From contig VXAZ01001116.1 in NCBI GenBank assembly GCA_013399875.1, positions 2,130,546 through 2,194,545 of the forward strand: a DNA stretch of 64,000 nt, written 5' to 3'. This DNA is from Gymnorhina tibicen (Eukaryota; Chordata; Aves; Passeriformes; Artamidae). The notes under the pieces are model-generated. The model had not been told where the DNA came from. It ran no database searches and saw only the letters and a list, made by a program, of their open reading frames with translations. A program made the position numbers and the translations under genes. Below, in pieces: positions 12,049 through 24,000 of the stretch. Each line of letters starts with the position of its first letter. The stretch's first letter is position 1.

Positions 12049-15000
12049 GTAACTCCCGCTCCGCTCCGGCCGCCGTCGGGGCACGGCGGGCTGGGCGCGC
12101 CTCTGCAGCGCCCGCCGGGACGGCTCGGGGCGCGCAGCCTGGCCGCGCTCCCTCTTCCCTCTCTCACCCTCTGTCCCCCTCTTTCCCTCCGCGGCCGCGC
12201 AGCGCTGTGGCCCGCGGCGGCACAGGAACCCGAGTACAGCTATGGCTGCGCCGAGGGCAGCTGCTACCCCGCCACCGGCGACCTGCTCATCGGCCGCGCC
12301 GCCCGCCTCTCCNCGCGGGCAGCGCCCGGGCCGGGGCGGCGGGACAAGCCGCCGCCTGCGGGAGGGAGGCGCGGGCAGCGGTCTCCGGTGGGGCAGCATC
12401 GGGACCCCACACCCCGATGCGGTACCCCACGCCCCCGGTCCAGGGAATCCCCCGCGGCTTTCGGGTCCCGACCCCCCTTTCCTGATCGAGGTCAATATGG
12501 AAGAATGTGCCGCAGTAAGTGCAATTAATGCTTTATTTCCAGGCTCGCTCGGAGCCGTCTAGACAGCTTCCTGATGGAGAGTGGGCTGTAGGGCCCGGCA
12601 ATGTTTTTTTCACAGTCCCCGTAATGTAATTACATGTGCATGGTCTCGGAGTGAAAGGATGCAAATAAGGTTGTCTCAGCACATCTGGTGAGCTGTTGCT
12701 TTTTAAAGCCGGAAGCAGCTCATCAAACTTAAAATCTCTGAGACAGAAGGGATGGTGGAGAAGAATAAACTATCAGTTATACGTGAAACTCTGTTGAACT
12801 GAAAGTAAAGGGATAATCTCCGGACGAATTACTGTGGAGACAATAGGGCCGGATTCTGGCACTTGGAAGGAAAACCACGGGAAGCAGGAGGGGCTGTAGA
12901 ACTTGAGTCATTTGTGCCCTGAAGTTACCAAATCTCATCCCCATCCCTTCCCCACCTTTAGTTTCACCATATAAGCTCTGTCTATTAGAGTTAATACTTT
13001 ATTTGACATGGGATTTCAGAATATGTTGGGATTGACTTTAACAACATAAGCATCTCTGGTAGAACAAAATAACAAAGGTGCTTTGTTACGTTTTCTTGTC
13101 TTAAAAACTGTTGAAGTGTCATTGTAAAAAGCATCACTTCAGAAGTTTTCATGTGCCCATATTCCTGATCTCCCAGCCCCGGTTCAGCATTTGGAATGTC
13201 CCTGGTTACTTCTATACCGTAATGTGTGGTATTGAAGAAATCGTGGGAAGATGCCAGTATCCTCTTAATAACATGGGGCTTGGCTGCACCGAGTGCTTTG
13301 CAGAATTAGGTCTTCTAGGATTCAGTTTTGGTCAGAGAAGGAGCAAGTTGTAGCATGAGGTGCAGGGGGAGAGAAGCCTGGAGCAGACAGTAGGGAACGT
13401 CTTCCCTGGGACCCCTGTTCTTGCCATTCTTTGTGCTGGAGGAGTGTTTGAGGGCTCGTGGGAGGTGAAGCCCTGAGCTTGGGAGGAGCCACTGAAGCCA
13501 GAACTGGTGAAATGGAAAGCCTGTGTGGCACAGACCTGCCAGCTCTCACATTCTTGGCCGATAAAGAATTGCACTTGTCTCCGTAAATGTGCTGGAGGAA
13601 TGATGCCTATGCAGCTTTTGACAGGGATGAGTTGCTGGTGTTTTGGGGCTCCCTCACTGCCATCCAATGATCTTTCTCTGATCTGCCCCCTCCCGTTGGT
13701 CTGGGCAGGAACTCTCCCTTTTGGTTCAGTTTGCACCCTACCTTGCAATCACATAGTGGTGGTTTTAGGCACTAGGACAATGCAAAAATAGCACTGTTTG
13801 TAGTAACAGCCATGATGGGGTTTTGTCCTCCTGGTGAAGAAGCTTCCAGTTTTCCCAAACAGTACATGCCAGACGTGCTCCGAGCTGGTTTTGCTTGGGC
13901 ACACCTTGTAATGTGTGCAAATCGACTTTATGTGCACAGTTTGGGGTTGCAATAGTAGGTGACGATACAAGGGTTGGGTAGGAGTTTGACAAGCTGAATT
14001 CAGAGAAAAGGGCTAAATCACTGAGGGCCCCTTGATGTGCACTGAGCCTCACAGGAGGTATCCCTAATCCAGGCAACTTGCATCTCCAAGCCAGCTTCCA
14101 AAAGCCAGAGTTATTTCACACAAGTTGTTAAGATGCAGTTTTGCACGTGTGCATTTTTACAGAAGCAATTCAGCAATTTTGTGTAGATGCTGCTATTGGT
14201 TTTGAATTCCACTGGTAAATACGTGCACTGGAAGAGATTTCCTGAAACTGCAATTTTGATTGAAAACATGCTTCCCCTAAAAATGAAGTTTATGGAATTC
14301 CTGGCATATTTTCCATTTGGCAATTTGTGTTAATTCATAAAGGTAAATACACTTAGCATTTCAATGAAAAAATATCTTTGATGACTCCTGCAGGCAAAAT
14401 GAGTGGAATGTGATATGGATGGAAAATACTCTTATCTGCAGGAAGCAACTATTGCCCCATGGATAAAATCAGTAATGCTGACTATCGTGTTGTTTCAGGA
14501 GGACAAAAAATGTTTCATATGTGACTCGGGAGATCCGTTCCATGATACTCTCAATCCCGACAGTCATCGCATTGAAAATGTCGTCACCACGTTCGCTCCA
14601 AATCGCCTGAAGCTCTGGTGGCAGTCGGAAAATGGTATGTGGTTTGTCCAGAGCAATTTCCGGGGCTGGGAGCTGTTTTCCCTCCTTTTGTTTAAGGGTA
14701 CCTGTGGGTTTGCTGTTATCTCTGGCCTGCTGATTACTGCCCTGTGAAGGATCACGCTGTGTGAGAAGATGAGTAAAACTGGCTGCTTTTGTGTGCCCTG
14801 GAGGGGTCCTTAATCTGTAACAAAACCCCCTGAATCCTCCAGAAGTGTTGGAAACAGCCGTCCAAGCACTCTGCAAGAATCGTTTCCTAAAGAGAAGAGT
14901 TTTCCAGACTGGCCTCAGATCTCCCTCATATTTGGGCAGCAGGAGCAGAGCAGCCTTCCAGGAGTAAATATCCCAGGGCGGCGCTGCCAAGGCAGCACAA

Positions 15001-18000
15001 CAGGGCTTCCCCACGCCGCTGGGCCGGAGACTGTGGAAGGAGGAGGTGTGGGCACAGAGCTGGGGGCTGTTGCCCTGCCTGCAGACCTCCCATTTCCTTT
15101 TCCTGCCCCAGGAGAGTAAAGCCAGGGATATCTCTTACCCTACAAGCTGCCTTCTCGCTCCTGAGCTCCCTGAATTTCTGTACCATATGCAAAACAATAA
15201 AATGAACTGCAGAAACAGGCCAGCTAGTTTAAAACAAAAATTTCATATTAGTTTGGTGGGGTTTTTGTTTTTTGTTTTAATCCTTCCTCTGCCTGTTTTA
15301 CTTTTCTGGCTATGCTTTTGGCATGCCTTCATACACAGCACAAGGCAGTGAGGGTCTCTCAAACAGCAATCTTTCCCTGAAGCCTTTAAGCCAGCTGGAC
15401 AGGATGGGATTGCTGCAAATGCATTGGCAGTAATTGCCTTACTGTATATGAAAAAAAAAAAGGTAATATTTGTAACAGTTTTGCTGCCTGTTAAAGAAAG
15501 GTTTTCACTAAATCCTTTTTAACCATTTAGATCAGCCTAGCAAGCTGCTTGTCTCCAGCAGCTTTCTTCCAGCATTCCAGATAATTCATGTTTTTTGCAA
15601 CAGGCTTGGCAGCATTCACACAGAAAAGTTCTTAGCTCATAAGGTCATGAAAATGTCCTTCAACAATAAAAAACAAATGATTCTTTCTGTGCAATTCATG
15701 TTTTCATCTATTCAGGCATACAGCATAAGGGACCATTGCTGCATGCTTCACAGAAGGTTACAGCTGGTCAAAAATTTAAGTGCCTTTTTGTTTTATTATT
15801 TTCATTTCTTACCCTTTCTCCTCTCTGTAAATCTTGATTTAATTTTTTATTTCTAACTACAGTATAATTAGTATCCAGCTGTTTTGAGAGCTCTTTTCAC
15901 AAGGCAAAATAATATTTGTAGTTGTTTTTCTTCCTTTCTGTGTAGAGTCCTTGACCGCAGGTAGTCATACAGCAGAGTTTGGAAAGCCTTTTGCCTCTCA
16001 CCATTTTCTTAACCTTCGGGATTGCAAAGCAGGGCTGTGATAGTTGCTTTAGGAGTGTCTCAAAACCAGGTTGTAAAGGAGCTGTTCTTGTGGATAGGAG
16101 AGTCCAAAGTGAGAGAAAAATGGTAGGAAACGGCCCCCACCAGACATCAGTGAGACTGGGAGTGTTAGGGCTGCAGAAGCTTATGCTGCTGCTGCTGCCA
16201 GAGAGGCTGTGGTGTAGGAGGACAGCCTGGGGCTACCATGCAGGTCTGGGCTCAGCACCTCCAGCTGTACTGGGGGCTTTGGTGCCAGGACTCAGCCCGT
16301 GGTGGTCCTGTCCTTGCCCAAAATCCAGTGATGCCAGCCACAGTTCTCAGTCTGAAATAGCAGCGCTGCAGGCTCACGCTCTGGGTGTGGCGTGTTTGGT
16401 GCTGATCATGCACAGGAATTCCATGTGTGATACTCTTCAGCAGGTCCTTGGTGTCTCCCCCTGTACTCCAAGAATGCACTAAACCATCATATTCCTTTTT
16501 GCACAACAGACCCAAGTGGTAAAGAAAATAGTCTCTGAGCCAACAGAGTGAAGAGCTTTGGCAAAATTTAGATGTAGACACTGGCAGGTGTTGCTGAACA
16601 CCTTCTTTTCTCTGCCCCTGCAGGTCTGGAAAACGTGACTATCCAGTTGAACCTGGAGGCTGAGTTTCATTTCACTCATCTCATTATGACCTTCAAGGTA
16701 GGGAAGCCACAGCCTTACCCTGAACTCTAAAACATGAGGAAATGAGACTCATGTTTTTCATAGTCCTTCATGCCTATTTGAAATTTGGGATTTGGGCTTT
16801 GTCTGAGCTGTTTGGCCTGAACTTTTTGGAGCTGCCAACCATTAACCAGTGCTGAAGTCATGCAGAAAGGCTGAGTTGCGACTTGTGTTTGAACTCCGGT
16901 GAGGCTGCAGAAGGAATCGTACTGAAGCTGGGTTTTGTGTTGGTATGTCTCTGTGGTGGTTGTGTTCTAGAAGATGGTTAGCTAAATCGTATAGTAGCAA
17001 GGGTTTTTTTCCTGAAAAAAGTTGGCCATGGTATCAGTTTTCATTTGGCAAATGGAAAGGTCTTCAGGAAGAAGGAACATCTGTACACAAAGTGTCTTTG
17101 TTTTTTTACAAACAGATGTCTTGGAATGGTAGATTACGTCCTGTACATCCTAAATGCTCTTCCCATGTGGACAAATTAATCTCTTTGTTTTTACACATCA
17201 GCTTTCTAGGACAGCTGGTTCTTCTTCCTGTGGTGTCAACTAGGGTTTCTCCCCCTGCCTTAAGGTGGTGGCTGAGGTGGAAGCTGGTCCTTTCTGCTGG
17301 AGCCAGCAGTCAGGGGCCCCCAAAAGACCCCTGATGTGATGTGGGTGCTGCAGCCATTGTACCCCAGTGCTGCAGCTTGGTCTGCTGTCAGGAGGAAGAC
17401 TGCAGGGGAAAGATAGCTTTAACAATGCTTTGTGGACTTTGTGTGGTAGACACTTGAGCTGCTTTACTTCTGGGTTGCTAAATTTTTTTGTTGGGTGAGG
17501 TACTATTTTCTAAGTTGGGTGATATTTTCAGCCAGGAAGCAGAGAGAAAATTTCTTCCCAGCTGTGACTGAAATGCTTTTGTGCTTGGCTCTGGGATGTC
17601 CTCCTCTGAATACATAAAACTAAAGAAGAGATTGTTGGCATTTCTTGGTAGGTACAAGCCAGGGTTAAATTAATATCTGGTTTTTGAAAGGCAGCACATA
17701 AATTAAAACATGATAGGTTTTAGGTCAGAGGGATTAAAAATATTTTCAAAATCTCATTAGTTAGTTGTTCTAGAGTTGAATACATGTAGGTAAGAGGACA
17801 CTGGTTTGTGTGGAGCAAATGCAGCCTGACAGAGTCTGGGCAAGGCCGGCTGGAGGAGGGTCACTGGGGACTGGGGGAGTCAAGCACAGCATGAGTGGAT
17901 GAAGCTGAACCTCTCAATCTCCTTAAAGAAGGTTTTCTTAAGGCAGCACAGAGAAGAGCTGGTACTGAACATCAGAGATGCTGCAAAAGGTCGTGGTCAG

Positions 18001-21000
18001 ACAAAGAGAGGTAGGAGATGCTGGGGCTTCTCTGAACATCAGAGGTACCTGCTCAGCAGTGACTTCTGGGCATCAGAGCTGGATGGGAAGCACTGACAGT
18101 GGCCTCCTGGTCCCTGCAGTAGGAGAGGAAGCCCATTAGCTCCTTTGTGAAAGATCAGGCGAAGAGGTACAGCAAGGAAGAAGGCGGTGCTGCTTTCCAC
18201 AAGCAGTGGGAAAAAATCCTTTTGTCTCTGTAAAGCTCTGCTTTAACTCTCACTTTTCAGAAAGGGTTTGGAATCCAAAAATCCTAAAAGTTTTCTTATT
18301 TATTGTAAGTGTGTTTAAGCACTTGGCCACTGAGTGCCATCTTTTGAAGATGGGTAGTCTATGGTTTGATGTGTATTATTTCATGTATCTGCCTCTGAGA
18401 AGAAAGTGGAATATCATCAGAAAAATATTTCCAATATTTCTACATATTGGAAATAGTGCAGGGAGAGAGATTAATATCCAGATATGAAGATTGCTCACAC
18501 TAACAAGGCTCAATGTAAATGCAAGTAATAATTAACCAAATAAAATCTCTTGTTTTTCTAACTATCAGACATTCCGTCCTGCTGCAATGTTGATTGAAAG
18601 ATCGTCTGACTTTGGACAGACTTGGCAAGTTTACAGGTATTTTGCATATGACTGTGAGAGCTCATTTCCTGGGATTTCAACTGGACCCATGAAGAAAGTG
18701 GATGATATAATTTGTGATTCCCGGTACTCTGACATTGAACCTTCAACAGAGGGAGAGGTCAGAGACATTTTTTTCCAGTATGTTTATTGTGTAAACTTTT
18801 TGCTTACAAATTGAGATTGAAGCTGAATCTTCAATTGTTTGATTTTTCCTCCAGGTAATATATCGTGTTCTAGATCCTGCTTTTCGAATTGAAGATCCAT
18901 ACAGTCCAAGGATTCAGAGTATGTATGCAGTTACCTTTCAGGCTGATTTGAAAGCATTTCAGTACTTACTTGCTTACAAAAACGAGTAAGCCACAAACAA
19001 AGTCATGCATTAGCCCCAGTAGCAGTTTTGAAGTCATGTGAATACCTTTGTGTATGGCTCCTTTTCCTGATTCAGTGATGTGCTGGGAAGTAAGGGTCAG
19101 TGTTGTGAACTCAAGGGACTGCTCTTACACACATCGTTGGAGTTGGTCCTTTTCTTAATTGATCAGGAATTTATTTTCATGAAAGACCCCCTCTCCCCAA
19201 AATATATGCAGTTGCCAAGAAAAACCTTGGAATATGATCCTGTAATTGTACAGTATTCAGAAAGCAAATAAACAGAGCTACAAAGGTACTTATTTCATTG
19301 TGCATTTCTAGCTAAAATCAGTGGGGTCATGTTCTGTTTTTCAGAACAAAGTCGTGACTTTAGAACAGTTGGCCATGGTAGCAGTGCATGGCTGGACCAC
19401 ACAGAGGTGGTCATAAACGACAACTTGCTGTCATGTTCCTGTATGGTCATGGCAAACCACGAATGCAGAGGCAGAGAGATTTGTTGCTCAGCGTGGCTTA
19501 AAGAGAAACCTTGTGGGGCATTTGGCCTGAGGGAGCTGCAGTGCTTGGCCTTAAGCTGACCTCTGATTTAATATGCATTCTCAGGTTTGGTTCATGGCCC
19601 TCAGTGTAAGGCTACCTGGAGCAAAAGGAAATATGTGAAGTAGAGGAGTGTCTGCTGGTTGCTATGAGTTTAGTGTTGGTTTTTTTACTCAACATTTTAA
19701 AGGAGAAACTGCTTTCATGAGCTTGAAGTGCTTTTTCAAGCCTAGTTCAAGGCTGTAAGAAATTACACAGGATTCAAAGTAAACGTGTAGATGGTATTAA
19801 TTACTGCAATATTGTATTCTCATGGATTATCCCTCAAGAACTTCTTTGTATTTGGTCAGTGATGGGGTGTTGCTTCTTTCCACAAAATGTAACTAATTAT
19901 ATTTGCTAGGAAAGTTGGGCGTATACAAAAGAAGAATTATTTGTCTTTGTTTCCAACTAAGACTTTTTCCAAAAGTCTCATAACTCTTAAGGCTCCTGGT
20001 CCACTTGGCAGCAGTTTCTTAATATCAAATCCTTGCCCATCTTATATTTTAAAACCCCAAAGAACCAGTGTCTTTTAGGTGGCGCTTTTCTGCTTGCCTT
20101 TAACGTTTGTGTATGTGCCTGTGCATGTCTATAATAAAATAGACCAGTATTTTTAATTATGCTTAAACTTACTTATACAGTTATCAACCTGTAGTAAAAT
20201 AATGCAATTTCTTTTTTTTTAATTTGGGGAGTGTGAAGTGATGTGTAGGTGCTGAAATTAAATCTGAACTAATCTGCCCATAGGAAGCATGCTTAGGAAG
20301 TCACTCCTGGCTTCCTCCCATTCAATATAATATCTGGTAAATAATTCCAAAATGGGCTTGCTGGTTAGGTTTTTTGTGTGTGTGTTCCCTGCAGACCTAT
20401 TAAAGATCACAAATCTGAGAGTCAAATTTGTCAAGCTGCACACACTGGGAGATAACCTCCTGGACTCCAGGATGGAGATCCGAGAGAAGTACTACTATGC
20501 CATCTACGACATGGTGGTTCGCGGCAACTGCTTCTGCTACGGGCACGCCAGTGAGTGTGCGCCAGTGGAGGGCTTGGATGAAGAAGTGGAAGGAATGGTA
20601 AATATTCACACTTTTCTGCATAAAGCTCTTCTTGTCTGTGTCTCTTTTAAGTGATTTGAACACAAATGTAAAGATGACACTGTCCCTCACCTCTGCATGC
20701 TTGGTTTCCAGACAGCAGAACTGTTTTAATTATTCCTCCTCAGCCAACACATCTGTCATTATTGGTGTTAATCAAACACAGATCTCAGATTAGGTGGCAA
20801 TTGTTTTAACATTCCTTTTCTAATTATGTTAAATTGCTGATGAAATTGAAAGGTAGGAATGAAGAAAGGGAGCGTAACCTTATTAGATCAGAGACCGGTG
20901 TATGAGTTGACTTGCTTACCTTAAAACTGAAGTGAATACAGGCATCAAAGGCTGAAACACCTGTGAATCAAACATAACCATATCAGTTGTTACCAGCTGA

Positions 21001-24000
21001 GAAGTGGAGGTTGTAGCCCTAATAAACACAGGCCTTGAAGGAAAACTCTGATTGCCTCCATGGTGTGCTGCTGCACAAGTGCCACATCCCTTCTGGGGTC
21101 TGCTTTTCCCCATGATTTTTGCCCAACAAGCAGTAATAGCACCCTGTTAATGAGTGAGTTATTAACTGGTTGGAGATGTGAAAGCATGTGGGAAGGTTGT
21201 GTGGGTTGTCCAGGGCTGCAGGATGCTGTTGAGCTGGGTATGCTTCACTGCTGTGTGTTTGGGTCAGTGTCTCCACCCAAGCTTAGCCTTTAACATCACG
21301 GCTGCAGTGCTGGTAGTGCCAGTGGTCTATGGCAGCAGCTGTCACACAGCCACTGTTGGTCTGCTTGGTGCTTGTTCTGTACACGCTGAAGGCAAAGCCT
21401 GAGGCTGATGGATAAACCCCATCCAAACTGGCTGTTATCTTTGCTTTGAGAACCAAGGCAGGGCTGGAAAGAGGGCACTGGGCTAGTGACCTGCTGATAT
21501 AAATAGATGCATGTTAATAGCTAATTAACAGCTAGTAAACAACTAGCTTTTAATTCCAATAGGCTTTTGTGATTATTGAGGTGGAACTGTGCTCTCTTTG
21601 TTTATTTCTGAAAGCATTTATTCAGGCACTAGTTTCAGTAAGGAAAGGAGGACAAATTTGTATGAGGACACCTGGGCAGGTGAAGAACATTTGGCCCTTT
21701 ATGCTTTTCTAAATGCAGTTACATGGATTAAAGTCTCCAAAACTATATGTCCATTATGCTTTATTTTGCATTAATTCTAGAATGGTTGGGGATTTTTTTT
21801 CCTTTTTCTTTTATAACCAACTCTTTTTTTTATTCTTTTTATTTTTCTTTTTTTTTCAATTACAGGTTCATGGTCACTGCATGTGCAGACATAATACCAA
21901 AGGATTAAATTGTGAGCAGTGTTTGGATTTCTACCATGATTTACCCTGGCGCCCCGCTGAAGGTCGCAACAGTAATGCGTGCAAAAGTGAGTTGGAGTAA
22001 AACGCAGAACTGGGTGCTGTGAGTGTTACGTGCTGTTACTTGGCAACTTGTGACCGCATGTAAAATCCTTCATGTTCTTTGGTTGACACCAGTGTGTCTT
22101 TTTTGCAGAGTTGCACTTCTCCCAGGACTCTTACTTTGCTTTGTCTTTGTCACAGAGTGCAACTGCAATGGCCACTCCAGCCAGTGCCACTTCGACATGG
22201 CTGTGTACATGACAACGGGGAACACCAGCGGGGGCGTGTGCGACGACTGCCAGCACAACACCGTGGGACGCAACTGCGAGCAGTGCAAGCCCTTCTACTT
22301 CCAGCACCCAGAGAGAGATCTGCGGGACCCTGATGTCTGTGAGCGTAAGTGCAGCCCCATCCACAGGGTGGGAATGGCCTTGGCATCCTTGGGGAAAGGC
22401 GGTTGTCTTGGAGGTCTTGAGTGAGCCTGGCTGGGTTTTGTTTTCTCTTTGAGAATCTGGAAATTTACCTGGTCCTTGCATGTCCAACCTACGTCATGCC
22501 TAATACTTGCAGGAGTGACAGTCTTTCTATACAGCAACTGAGTTTCAATAGTTCAGTGTGAGACTTGGCCTTTAATTTTGTAGCAGTTAAAACACATGCG
22601 ATGCTTCCTTCTTAGCTTGCAACTGTGACCCAGCTGGCTCCCAAAACGGTGGGATCTGTGACCGCTACACTGATTTCTCCACCGGCCTCATTGCCGGACA
22701 GTGCCGTTGTAAATTATTTGTCGAGGGGGAGCGTTGTGACCTCTGCAAAGAAGGTTTCTATGGCCTGAGTGCCGATGACCCAGCAGGTTGTCAGTGTGAG
22801 TAAAAACATATGTTCCTTTATGTGTGATCAAAAGCTCTTTGAGGAGCTGTTAGTGCTGGGAGAAGTTGGTTTGTGGGATGGATTATTTTTTCTTTTTTTC
22901 ATGTTTTTGCTAAAGGAAAAACATTACTGTAGATTTGCTGTAGCTTGGAGTCCACCAGCCCTTAAAACGTAGTTTGCCAGCTGATCCTTCTAGTGCATTC
23001 AGTGGAAATAGCATAATCCTCCTTATTTCTTTTCAATTATAAGTCTCTAAGCCAGGGAAGTTTTACTGGGATGGGTGGTGGGGAAAGAGTGAAATTTAAT
23101 TTCTGTCCTGGGGAATTCAGGGGAAACTTTAAGGTATATATTTAAGTTGAACACTATCTAAAATATAACTCCAGTCCTGCTTTTGACCTGCCTGTTTGTA
23201 TTTCCTAATATAGCTTGTGCGTGTAATCCTCTGGGTACCCACCCTGGGGGGAATCCTTGTGATTCGGAGACAGGAAACTGCTATTGTAAGCGTCTGGTGA
23301 CAGGAAAGCAGTGCAATCAATGTCTGGCAAGTAGTTCACTGTAAAATAAATTAGGAGACACTGGTGTGAGGGAGGCCGGAGCGTGGGAAGCGTGGAACAA
23401 GGTGCTGGCCCCTGTCTCTGACTGCCTACTAGCCCATGCCTGGCATTCAGGCTGGAGAGGGCACCTCGGGATGTCAGGAGCCATGAGGTGTGCTGTGTTT
23501 TGGGGAGCTGGGATGCATGTCAAGGCAGACAGGAGCATCCAGTTTAATTCCTGGGACCATAAGGAGTGAGACATTAGGATACCTGTGGTTGCTCTGTAAA
23601 AATGAGGGATCGAGGGCAGTTCTGCTGAAGTCCTTGCTGGGGTGAAAGACGGAATGGTCAGGGAAACAGTGTTACCAAAAAAATTGCTTTCTAAACAGGC
23701 CATTATTTTAGGCAGGGATTATTTCATACATATACCTTTCCGTGTAGTGTTTATGCATGCTGGAGAGTTACAGAAACACACTGTCAGATAACTGGATGTG
23801 TTTTTACAAACACTGAGAAAGTCTTATTTAGCAGTGAACTGCATGGAAAAACCAAACAAGTCTGTCTGTCTGTCTATCCAGCAAGCAAGTTCCAGAGTAG
23901 CAGCCCTGCAAGGGCAGTGCCCCACACAAATACCCACCACCCCAGGTGTGGCTCTCTTGCCCTTTGAAATGAGGGTCAGGAGAGTGGGAGGAGAGCAGGT

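Larger units (their letters stand above)
11550..12480 (+). promoter_or_regulatory. LAMB1: CpG island with the LAMB1 promoter and first exons
   Basis: The stretch is strikingly GC- and CpG-rich compared with its flanks and includes the LAMB1 start codon and exon 2. A GC box (GGGGCGGGG) lies at about 11786-11794. No convincing TATA box is seen close to the start, so a dispersed CpG-island promoter is likely. The transcription start cannot be placed from sequence. No ATG is seen between about 11800 and the start codon at 12012. Confidence 0.8.

Noticed and set aside
11719..12495. Long minus-strand frame over the CpG island
   Set aside because: Antisense shadow of GC-rich LAMB1 5' sequence, low-complexity Arg/Pro/Gly composition, and it crosses the assembly gap.
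11323..12528. 401-codon plus-strand open frame over the LAMB1 CpG island
   Set aside because: It runs from the ATCC repeat through GC-rich promoter DNA and reads LAMB1 exon 2 only because intron 1 stays open in that frame. Stop codons are rare in such GC content.
23331..23332. GT at 23331 as an alternative donor for LAMB1 exon 11
   Set aside because: Using it adds four bases and breaks the frame into exon 12; GTAGTT is also a poor donor compared with GCAAGT.
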